The notes under the pieces: generated by a model
Database searches by the model: none
Told to the model about the DNA's origin: nothing
The model's input: the letters and a program-made list of their open reading frames with translations, nothing else
Assembly (NCBI GenBank): GCA_016929815.1
Contig: JAFGIC010000201.1
Span: 1 to 5,894 of the forward strand
DNA length: 5,894 nucleotides
Source: Deltaproteobacteria bacterium
Lineage (GTDB): Bacteria > Desulfobacterota > DSM-4660 > Desulfatiglandales > HGW-15
Direction: 5' to 3'
Shown: positions 1 through 4,557 of the stretch, piece by piece
How positions within the stretch are numbered: position 1 is the stretch's first letter
How the letters are laid out: every line of letters starts with the position of its first letter
Made by a program: the position numbers and the translations under genes

Positions 1-38
1 GTCCGATCGCCGAGTGTACTGAATCTGATTCATTTTAA

Positions 39-54
39 AGCAACGGTCATGCCA
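39..54 (-). promoter_or_regulatory. Candidate sigma-54 (-24/-12) promoter reading leftward
   Basis: On the minus strand the sequence reads TGGCAT-GACCG-TTGCT. It matches the sigma-54 consensus TGGCAC-N5-TTGCW except for the last base of the first block, and the GG and GC dinucleotides have the required 12-bp offset. Taking the GC as -13/-12, transcription would start near position 28 and run out of the left edge. The controlled gene is therefore not visible. The call is supported by a dyad of GTCCGAT half-sites about 130 bp upstream, a usual distance for an NtrC-type activator. A minus-strand ATG at 31-33 is open to the edge, but it lies just upstream of the predicted start site and has no ribosome site, so it is not called. 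Confidence 0.5.
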
Positions 55-61
55 TAGAATA

Positions 62-80
62 TCCGAGGACCGGACACCAT
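62..80 (-). promoter_or_regulatory. Additional GTCCG/CGGAC half-sites close to the -24 element
   Basis: A short dyad TCCG (62-65), 5 bp, CGGA (71-74) lies immediately upstream of the candidate -24 box. GGACACCAT here (72-80) is also the reverse complement of ATGGTGTCC at 138-146. Further TCCGAT copies occur at 2-7 and 115-120. These repeat the core of the stronger dyad at 150-170, so they may be weaker sites for the same protein. No single copy is convincing alone. Confidence 0.25.
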
Positions 81-141
81 TGATTGATAGGGCCTTGAAG
101 GGTTATTTGATTTTTCCGATATATGTATTCAACGGCCATGG

Positions 142-170
142 TGTCCACCATCGGACAAACAGTGTCCGAT
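142..170 (-). promoter_or_regulatory. Tandem dyad, candidate enhancer (activator) site for the 39-54 promoter
   Basis: A perfect 8-bp inverted repeat, ATCGGACA (150-157) and TGTCCGAT (163-170), is separated by 5 bp. A second overlapping dyad, TGTCC (142-146) and GGACA (153-157), shares the central half-site. The centre lies about 130 bp upstream of the predicted sigma-54 start near position 28, typical of the upstream activating sites of NtrC-family regulators. The regulator's identity is inference. The palindrome could instead be an operator for another regulator or simply a hairpin. Confidence 0.45.
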
Positions 171-171
171 T

Positions 172-367
172 ATGAACAATCCATATCCTGCTGATTTTGA
201 ACCTTGATAAAAGCTGGTATGAACAGGGGAAGGTAAGTCAGGAAGTTGCTGCACGAATAGCCGGTTTATGCCGTACTGACTTCCTATTAGCACCGGCAAA
301 AATGGGGAAGGATTCATTTAAAACAAACCTTGATGATTTGGATAGAGAACTGGTTCGTGGATCGTAG
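172..367 (+). pseudogene. Degraded UPF0175-family (antitoxin-like) gene
   Basis: The frame ending at TAG 365-367 encodes about 50 residues that look like the C-terminal half of UPF0175 proteins: WYEQGKVSQEVAARIAGL, then CRTDFLLAPAKMGKDSFK and DDLDRELVRGS. This is the family's small helical, helix-turn-helix-like core (Y-E-x-G-K-x-S-x-x-x-A-A-x-x-A-G-L) with the usual acidic tail. The family is about 80-90 residues and often precedes a PIN-like toxin gene. Upstream in this frame there is only TIHILLILNLDKS after a TGA at 173-175, with no start codon. A different frame offers ATG at 172-174 (MNNPYPADFEP, then stop), which resembles a family N-terminus, so a frameshift or internal deletion is likely. 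The proline in FLLAPAK would also disrupt a helix. No partner toxin follows; the HEPN gene arrives from the other strand. Family assignment is from recalled motifs. Confidence 0.55.
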
Positions 368-372
368 CCTGC

Positions 373-774
373 CTATCCCTCGGCATCCTGTTTAATCAGA
401 ATTATTACAACGTCTATAAAATGTTGGGCCTCTTTTAACCAGGGTTTAACATCAGCTTCTTTGAAGGAGACGAATTCCTCATAATCACCTTCTTGCCGTC
501 TTTCAAAAAGTAAATTATAAATCACAGCTGTTTCTTTTGAAATAATTCCCGTCTTAACAAAATGCTGGTTAAAAAAAGACCGCACACCGGAGTGTTTTGA
601 TGCTGAGAGATTGTGTTTGCTTAACAATGCCGATACCGCGTAGAAACAGGCGTAATAGAGGCGGTTAACGCAAGCATTCCAATGGTTGGTGTCAGCTAAG
701 ATAACTGCTTCTTCAAGGGTCTCTCTTGCCCTGTTGCAGCGATATTGTATAAGATCATCCAATTCCTTTTTCAT
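373..774 (-). CDS. HEPN domain protein, putative toxin of an MNT-HEPN pair
   Basis: This 133-residue, all-helical protein has the HEPN (PF05168/COG1895-like) pattern. An N-terminal helix leads to N37-R-L-Y-Y-A-C-F-Y-A46, then H61-S-G-V-R65-S-F-F-N-Q-H71-F-V-K-T-G76, then R92-R-Q-E-G-D97-Y98. In HepT-type HEPN toxins, R-x4-6-H is the ribonuclease motif and the following tyrosine is AMPylated by the cognate MNT enzyme. Here the C-terminal position reads R92-x4-D97-Y98, with Asp where HepT has His. The only R-to-H spacing in range is R65-x5-H71, so nuclease activity is uncertain. The ATG overlaps the upstream MNT stop as ATGA, implying translational coupling and co-expression. Length is normal for the family. 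It could be a toxin, or a nucleotide-binding partner of the transferase without RNase activity. Confidence 0.85.
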   Translation of the reverse strand: MKKELDDLIQYRCNRARETLEEAVILADTNHWNACVNRLYYACFYAVSALLSKHNLSASKHSGVRSFFNQHFVKTGIISKETAVIYNLLFERRQEGDYEEFVSFKEADVKPWLKEAQHFIDVVIILIKQDAEG

Positions 775-1082
775 AAATGGATTCCTTCCCGTTCAATATT
801 CCTTCTCAATGGAATGACGGAATATTTGGGGCTGTTCCATTCCTGTCGGCTGCGGACAATCGAACTTAATACCTGGGCAGTTTCAATCTCAATATCAAAG
901 AGGGAGCGCCGTATTCGATCGGTTCTGGCGTTATCAACCGAACCATCCACAAGGATTAAAAAATCCCAATCGGAATATTCGCGGCAATCATTGCGCGCGC
1001 GGGATCCATAAAGAATTATTTCAGCTGAAGGTTCAATATCCAAGATGGCTTCTTTTATTCTTTTTATGAGTTCATTATCCAT
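771..1082 (-). CDS. Minimal nucleotidyltransferase (MNT), putative antitoxin partner of the HEPN protein
   Basis: This 103-residue protein has the polymerase-beta-like nucleotidyltransferase signature of MNT proteins (COG1708/MntA-like). Residues G26-S27-R-A-R, ten residues on from the GS, are followed by D38-W-D40-F-L-I-L. This is the GSx10DxD motif that binds nucleotide and two metal ions. A third acidic residue is probably D63, E65 or E67 in LFDIEIET. In characterised MntA-HepT systems the MNT neutralises the HEPN toxin by adding AMP to it. That role is inferred here from gene order, sizes and coupling. The ATG is preceded by GAGG (1090-1093) with 7 nt spacing. The stop codon overlaps the HEPN start by 4 nt. 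A 20-bp dyad lies 37-56 bp upstream and may be part of its control region. Similar MNT-HEPN pairs are also described mainly by structure, so toxicity is not assured. Confidence 0.87.
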   Translation of the reverse strand: MDNELIKRIKEAILDIEPSAEIILYGSRARNDCREYSDWDFLILVDGSVDNARTDRIRRSLFDIEIETAQVLSSIVRSRQEWNSPKYSVIPLRRNIEREGIHL

Positions 1083-1118
1083 TTAAAAACCTCTTTGATA
1101 AGATGAGCCTATTCTAAC

Positions 1119-1138
1119 AGAATCATATTGACGATTCT
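1119..1138 (-). promoter_or_regulatory. Dyad in the MNT-HEPN upstream region, possible operator
   Basis: Perfect 6-bp arms AGAATC (1119-1124) and GATTCT (1133-1138) flank an 8-bp AT-rich spacer. On the minus strand the dyad ends 37 bp before the MNT ATG and is followed by TAGAAT, which could serve as a -10 box, although no good -35 is visible. The position would suit an autoregulatory operator. A 6-bp dyad in AT-rich DNA can also occur by chance. Confidence 0.25.
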
Positions 1139-1161
1139 ACCTATTTTTATTAAAAATCCTC

Positions 1162-1176
1162 TCTCTTAGAAAGAGA
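1162..1176 (-). terminator. Weak hairpin between permease and MNT genes
   Basis: TCTCTT (1162-1167) and AAGAGA (1171-1176) form a perfect 6-bp stem with a 3-nt loop. In the direction of the leftward transcripts it is followed by GAGAGGATTTTTAATAAA, so it could end transcription of the permease region before the MNT-HEPN genes. The stem is short and AU-rich, and the T run starts several bases late, so this is a weak candidate. Confidence 0.25.
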
Positions 1177-1244
1177 TTATTATCTTCACTCTTATCTTGA
1201 AAATAGCCTGCTAATCATTAATTCCTTTATATTTCTCATCCAAA

Positions 1245-1280
1245 ATTGGACGTTGAGTGTTGGACGTTTGGCGTTCATCT
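1245..1280 (+). repeat. Heptad-repeat arm, distal copy after the permease gene
   Basis: Read on the plus strand this is four 7-bp units of the form GTTSRRY (the first is ATTGGAC) followed by the cap GTTCAT. It matches the copy at 1302-1337 in 29 of 36 positions with no gap. Most differences respect the purine/pyrimidine pattern. It has the same orientation as 3985-4018 and 4514-4555. Confidence 0.8.
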
Positions 1281-1301
1281 GTTCGTTCCTTTCCATTCAT
1301 C

Positions 1302-1337
1302 ATTGGATGTTCAGCGTTCGATGTTCGACGTTCATCT
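1302..1337 (+). repeat. Heptad-repeat arm abutting the permease stop codon
   Basis: This is the second direct copy, 57 bp after the first. Its GTTCAT cap (1330-1335) ends 8 bp from the permease stop codon at 1344-1346. Units are ATTGGAT, GTTCAGC, GTTCGAT, GTTCGAC, then the cap. The copy is C-rich at the fourth unit position, where the other arms mostly have G. Read in the gene's direction the array begins ATGAAC just after the stop. Confidence 0.8.
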
Positions 1338-1343
1338 TTTCAC

Positions 1344-3800
1344 TCATTCATATCTCAGCGCCTCCACCGGATTTGCCCGTACTGTTTTATAAGACTGAAG
1401 CGCAACGGTGATGAAAGCTACACCGGCAGCTATGATAGCCGATAATAAAAATATTAATGGATTTATGCCTGTATGATAGGCGAATCTTGTCAGCCATTCA
1501 TCCATGGCAAAATAGGCAACCAAGGAGCCGATGATTGCACCTCCTAAGACAAGCAACAATATCCTTAGAGCCAACATAAAAATAATCTGCCGGGTGGTTG
1601 CGCCCAACACCTTTCTTATGCCAATTTCCTTGGTGCGTTGTTCAGTGGTAAAAGCCGAAAGTCCGAACAGCCCCATGCAGGAAATAATTATACAAATAAC
1701 AGTGAAGATCGTAATCAGTCTCATCTGGCGTTCTTCGGATAAATAGTCTTTATTAAGAGATTCATCCAAAAATTCATATTCAAAAGGATGATCGGGATCT
1801 AATTCCTCGAATTTCTTTTGTAGAAAATGCAATGTTCCGGATATGTCGTTCCCCGAAATATTCAAAACAAGGTAAATTTGAATAAATAAGCGATCCTCAG
1901 CTGGTAATCTCTGAATATAATAATCTAATGGGGTCAGGACAAAAGGTTCAATCGGGTTGTAGAGAGAGTCATGATGGAAATCTTTTACCACGCCGATCAC
2001 CCGGCCATCCATGCCGGACAGGCCGGACATAATATCAAAGCGTTTACCCAATGGCTCCTCCCAGCCCATTTTCTTTACCATTGTTTCATTAACGATATAA
2101 GCAGCACCTGTATCCGTCAGCTCCTTTTCAGTAAAATCTCTCCCCTCGACAAGCTGCATGCCCATCACCTTTAAAAAATTATCCCCTATCGGCATATATA
2201 ATAACATCCCTGTATTTTCCTCTACCCCGTCATTATTTTCTATCTTGGGATCAAGGGTTGCCAGGGCGCCTTTACCTATCATGGAGGTACTTTCTGATAT
2301 CCCCAGAATATCGCTGTTCTTTGAAAGCTCCTTTTTGATAATTGGAATTTTTTCAGTTAAATTCCTTCCTGTTAAATTAATCATCATCATGTTCTCTTTA
2401 TTATAGCCGAGTGCTTTGTGAGAAGCATATCGTATTTGAAACGCCATTAAAAGTGTGCAGGCAATAACGCTCACGGTGATGATAAACTGGATCAGCACCA
2501 GTACGCCTCGCATTCGGATGCCGCTTTTACCCGCTTGATTGCCTTTTACCAGGGCCGACAGGGGTGGTCCGGAAGAGAGATAAATAGCAGGGTAAATGCC
2601 TGACATCAGTCCTATACCTAAACTGAACACCAACATCCAACCCAGCAGGACCGGTCCACGGCTCAGATTCAATGTGAGTTGCTTATTCAACAGTTCATTG
2701 ATGGGTGTCATGTTCAGGGCGACTTCCACCAAAACAAGGCCAAAAAACAGGGCAATTAACGAGAAGAAAATTGACTCACCCAGGAACTGGAGAATCAGGC
2801 CGGCCCTTCCGGCCCCGACTATTTTTCGCATACCCACTTCCTTTGACCGTCTGATAGACCTGGCTGTCGCCAGGTTCATATAATTAATACAGGCCACAAG
2901 CAGGATAAAAACAGCTACCCCTGCAAATCCATAAATATAAAATCTATTGCCGGTCGGTGCGTCGTATCCCGCTTCTGTCTGAAAATGAGTATCCGTAAGC
3001 GGTTGCAGCCAGCCTCTCCATGTTGCGTTACGCGCTTTTCCTCCTTCCGCCATATGACGTGAGTAAAAGGAGTCGGCAATAGCTTTAAATGCCTGAATAT
3101 CATAGCCTTCAGGCATCAATAAATATGTATAAACAGCCGGCATCCATAGGTCCTCATTACGTTGTGTGATGCTATCCAGTTCACCGAATAGTGCCAGAGG
3201 CTTGGGGAGAAGGACGTTATATCGCAAATGGGAATTCTCATGAAGGTCTGCAAAGACAAGCGTTATTTTATGTGTTTCCCCAAATTTATCGCTGATTGTT
3301 TCTCCTACAGGATTGACGTCGCCAAAATATTTTTCAGCAAAGGATTCACACACTGCGATAGATGAAGGGTCATCTAAGGCGGTCTTTGGATCACCGTAAA
3401 TAATATTATGGGTAAAGACGTCAAAAACACTATTATCGGATAAAAATACACCATCCCAATAAAAGGCTTTGTCACCGTGTCGGAATAAAACTCCATCGCC
3501 ACCAGGCCAAAATCTGACAAATCCTTTTATCTCAGGATAATCTTCTGCAAGCATTGGGCCTAATGACCGAGATGTTGGTGCATAAGTGTCTGATATGTCA
3601 TTAGTGGTAATCTCGTTTACGACCCTGAAGATCTGCTTGTATTTTATGTTATGCCGATCATATGTGAGCTCGCTGCGCAACCAGAGGCCAAGGATCAGAC
3701 AACAGGCAATGGCAATTGATAATCCCGATATGTTAATCACCGCATACATCTTTTCACGATAGAGATTGCGGATTGTGACTTTGAGAAAATTGGTGAACAT
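1344..3800 (-). CDS. FtsX/MacB-like ABC transporter permease (double-FtsX type)
   Basis: This 818-residue inner-membrane protein is the membrane half of a type VII (MacB/LolCDE-like) ABC exporter. These use ATP hydrolysis on the cytoplasmic side to drive a periplasmic conformational change rather than a classical channel. It has two repeats of helix, periplasmic MacB core and FtsX domain. Membrane segments are near 20-42, 289-310, 337-362, 385-407, 431-453, 694-717, 740-764 and 783-803. Periplasmic parts lie about 43-288 and 454-693. Each FtsX half carries the coupling motif, RSKEVGMRKIVGAG (318-331) and RTKEIGIRKVLGAT (722-735), and the end NPVEALRYE is typical. The length suits the roughly 800-residue family. 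Upstream in-frame codons to 3842 are repeat-derived; the ATG at 3798-3800 with GGAG 6 nt before it, and a family-like start MFTNFLKVTIRNL, is chosen. Substrate is unknown. No ATPase gene is in the window; the adaptor gene upstream may be its partner. Confidence 0.93.
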   Translation of the reverse strand: MFTNFLKVTIRNLYREKMYAVINISGLSIAIACCLILGLWLRSELTYDRHNIKYKQIFRVVNEITTNDISDTYAPTSRSLGPMLAEDYPEIKGFVRFWPGGDGVLFRHGDKAFYWDGVFLSDNSVFDVFTHNIIYGDPKTALDDPSSIAVCESFAEKYFGDVNPVGETISDKFGETHKITLVFADLHENSHLRYNVLLPKPLALFGELDSITQRNEDLWMPAVYTYLLMPEGYDIQAFKAIADSFYSRHMAEGGKARNATWRGWLQPLTDTHFQTEAGYDAPTGNRFYIYGFAGVAVFILLVACINYMNLATARSIRRSKEVGMRKIVGAGRAGLILQFLGESIFFSLIALFFGLVLVEVALNMTPINELLNKQLTLNLSRGPVLLGWMLVFSLGIGLMSGIYPAIYLSSGPPLSALVKGNQAGKSGIRMRGVLVLIQFIITVSVIACTLLMAFQIRYASHKALGYNKENMMMINLTGRNLTEKIPIIKKELSKNSDILGISESTSMIGKGALATLDPKIENNDGVEENTGMLLYMPIGDNFLKVMGMQLVEGRDFTEKELTDTGAAYIVNETMVKKMGWEEPLGKRFDIMSGLSGMDGRVIGVVKDFHHDSLYNPIEPFVLTPLDYYIQRLPAEDRLFIQIYLVLNISGNDISGTLHFLQKKFEELDPDHPFEYEFLDESLNKDYLSEERQMRLITIFTVICIIISCMGLFGLSAFTTEQRTKEIGIRKVLGATTRQIIFMLALRILLLVLGGAIIGSLVAYFAMDEWLTRFAYHTGINPLIFLLSAIIAAGVAFITVALQSYKTVRANPVEALRYE

Positions 3801-3806
3801 GAGAAA

Positions 3807-3810
3807 CTCC
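3807..3810 (-). promoter_or_regulatory. Ribosome-binding site that fixes the permease start
   Basis: The minus strand reads AAAAAGGAG, 6 nt, then ATG at 3798-3800. A longer in-frame start at 3840-3842 lies inside the heptad repeat and would add MLDVGRSQFKKEFL, a translation of repeat DNA, so it is rejected. Confidence 0.8.
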
Positions 3811-3821
3811 TTTTTAAATTG

Positions 3822-3860
3822 TGAACGTCCAACGTCCAACATTCAACTTTCAACGTCGAA
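3822..3860 (-). repeat. Heptad-repeat left arm, upstream of the permease gene
   Basis: Read on the plus strand it begins TGAAC and runs through units ending in CAAC to TTTCAACGTCGAA. It matches the left arm at 4444-4482 in 35 of 39 positions. It is the inverted partner of 3985-4018: over 39 positions (3822-3860 against 3979-4017) 31 can pair. About 120 bp of AT-rich DNA separates the two arms. Confidence 0.85.
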
Positions 3861-3948
3861 TCTAATAATGAATGGAAAACTTAGAATTAAAAAATGAACT
3901 ATCAATATCAAATTCCCAACTATTAACTTCGAATTAAAAGATTAATCA

Positions 3949-3974
3949 GAATCGGGTTCTTTGGCTTTCCGATT
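3949..3974. other. Small inverted repeat in the centre of the composite element
   Basis: AATCGG (3950-3955) and CCGATT (3969-3974) form a 6-bp stem around a T-rich loop, just inside the right arm. A related stretch, AATCGG followed by T-rich DNA and CTTCAAC, precedes the right arm at 4514, so the sequence seems to belong to the repeated element rather than being random spacer. Confidence 0.3.
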
Positions 3975-3984
3975 TTCATTCAAA

Positions 3985-4018
3985 GTTGGACGTTGAATGT
4001 TGAGTGTTGAACGTTCAT
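3985..4018 (+). repeat. Heptad-repeat right arm, containing the stop codon of the four-helix-bundle gene
   Basis: Units are GTTGGAC, GTTGAAT, GTTGAGT, GTTGAAC and the cap GTTCAT, an exact 7-bp periodicity. It matches 4521-4554 in 29 of 34 positions. The cap, read on the minus strand as ATGAAC, supplies the TGA stop (4015-4017) of the four-helix-bundle gene. Confidence 0.88.
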
Positions 4019-4380
4019 GTTTTCTTTCTTTCGGCTGTTTTTATGCTTGTTGCAAAAATCTTAATCAATTCTTCTGTCTCATTTAATAGATCACCTACCA
4101 GTTTAGAATCATCGATCAGCGGGACCTTACGAATCAGCCTTAGCCATCTTTTCGATTCCCTGAGTTCTTTTAAGGCAATACGGAGTTTATGAACAAAATC
4201 CTTTGGCGACTCTGCAGCCTGCGCCTCGCCATGGTTTGGATAAGGAGAAGTACCCGATCTAAGCAATTGCCCTGCAACGTGATTTCCTGCCCTGGTATTC
4301 GGCAATTGTTCAACTAGTTTTATGATTCGTACTGAGTATTCAAGCAGCCGTTCTTCAAGATCATATTTTTGTTCTTTCAT
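4015..4380 (-). CDS. Four-helix-bundle protein (S23/IVS family)
   Basis: This 121-residue protein matches the four-helix-bundle family (PF05635/TIGR02436), first seen in open reading frames within intervening sequences of Leptospira 23S rRNA genes and later found widely as solo genes. The diagnostic stretch is QLLRSGTSPYPNHGEAQ (38-54), then DFVHKLRIALKELRES (61-76) and W79-L80. Crystal structures of relatives are pentamers, but the molecular function is not known. Homologous N-terminal text begins at MKEQKYDLEERLLEYS. The ATG at 4378-4380 has GGGG 5 nt upstream, so 27 codons upstream of it (to 4461) are rejected as leader and repeat. The gene is framed by outward-facing heptad arms, its stop lies inside one of them, and it separates two exporter genes. 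No 23S rRNA is present in the window, so it is a solo copy. The location suggests a cassette rather than a functional exporter component. Confidence 0.88.
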   Translation of the reverse strand: MKEQKYDLEERLLEYSVRIIKLVEQLPNTRAGNHVAGQLLRSGTSPYPNHGEAQAAESPKDFVHKLRIALKELRESKRWLRLIRKVPLIDDSKLVGDLLNETEELIKIFATSIKTAERKKT

Positions 4381-4385
4381 AGGGT

Positions 4386-4389
4386 CCCC
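4386..4389 (-). promoter_or_regulatory. Ribosome-binding site that fixes the four-helix-bundle start
   Basis: The minus strand reads AAAGGGG, 5 nt, then ATG at 4378-4380. The choice agrees with the family's usual length and N-terminus. Confidence 0.6.
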
Positions 4390-4442
4390 TTTCACATCTA
4401 AGTGAATAACCTTTAAAATGTTATCTATGAAACTTTTAAAAC

Positions 4443-4483
4443 ATGAACTTCCAACATCCAACGTTCAACTTTCAACATCGAAC
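4443..4483 (-). repeat. Heptad-repeat left arm, upstream of the four-helix-bundle gene
   Basis: On the plus strand it starts with the cap ATGAAC and runs to TTTCAACATCGAAC. It is nearly the same as 3822-3860 (35 of 39). It is the inverted partner of 4514-4554; 30 of 41 positions can pair across a 30-bp loop. Confidence 0.87.
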
Positions 4484-4513
4484 TAAAATCGGAAGTCTTT
4501 CTTTTCGTCTTTA

Positions 4514-4555
4514 CTTCAACGTTGGACGTTGAGCGTTGATCGTTGAATGTTCATT
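4514..4555 (+). repeat. Heptad-repeat right arm abutting the membrane-fusion gene stop
   Basis: After CTTCAAC come units GTTGGAC, GTTGAGC, GTTGATC, GTTGAAT and the cap GTTCAT (4549-4554). The cap lies directly beyond the tandem TAA TAA stops of the adaptor gene. It is close in sequence to the arm at 3985-4018. Confidence 0.88.
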
Positions 4556-4557
4556 TA

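Noticed and set aside
1..33. Minus-strand start of a coding region (MNQIQYTRRSD to the edge)
   Set aside because: It has no ribosome site and begins upstream of the predicted transcription start, and the window ends after 11 codons.
129..317. Minus-strand open frame of 62 residues
   Set aside because: It is antisense to the UPF0175-like frame, has no ribosome site and gives a low-complexity peptide without recognisable motifs.
745..1011. Plus-strand open frame of 88 residues
   Set aside because: It is a shadow of the MNT gene, whose catalytic motif, start and coupling on the minus strand are clear.
1257..1445. Plus-strand open frame starting MLDVWRSS
   Set aside because: Its first part is translation of the heptad repeats and the rest is antisense to the permease C-terminus.
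3801..3842. Upstream in-frame extension of the permease
   Set aside because: The added residues are repeat translation, and the internal ATG has a good ribosome site and the family's normal N-terminus.
3861..3984. Sigma-70 promoter for the permease in the AT-rich centre of the repeat element
   Set aside because: Several AT-rich hexamers are present, but none forms a -35/-10 pair with acceptable spacing.
3985..4018. Classical insertion-sequence terminal repeat with transposase
   Set aside because: No transposase or recombinase is encoded, and no target-site duplication can be identified beside the arms. Only a passive or trans-mobilised unit could be argued.
4004..4192. Plus-strand open frame starting MLNVHVFF
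   Set aside because: It starts inside a heptad arm and runs antisense through the four-helix-bundle gene.
4381..4461. Upstream in-frame extension of the four-helix-bundle protein
   Set aside because: It reads through leader and repeat DNA; the family starts near MKEQKYDLEE and a ribosome site precedes that ATG.
3822..4555. CRISPR array
   Set aside because: The repeats are 7-bp units in continuous runs and inverted pairs, with no regular 25-40 bp repeats separated by unique spacers and no cas genes.
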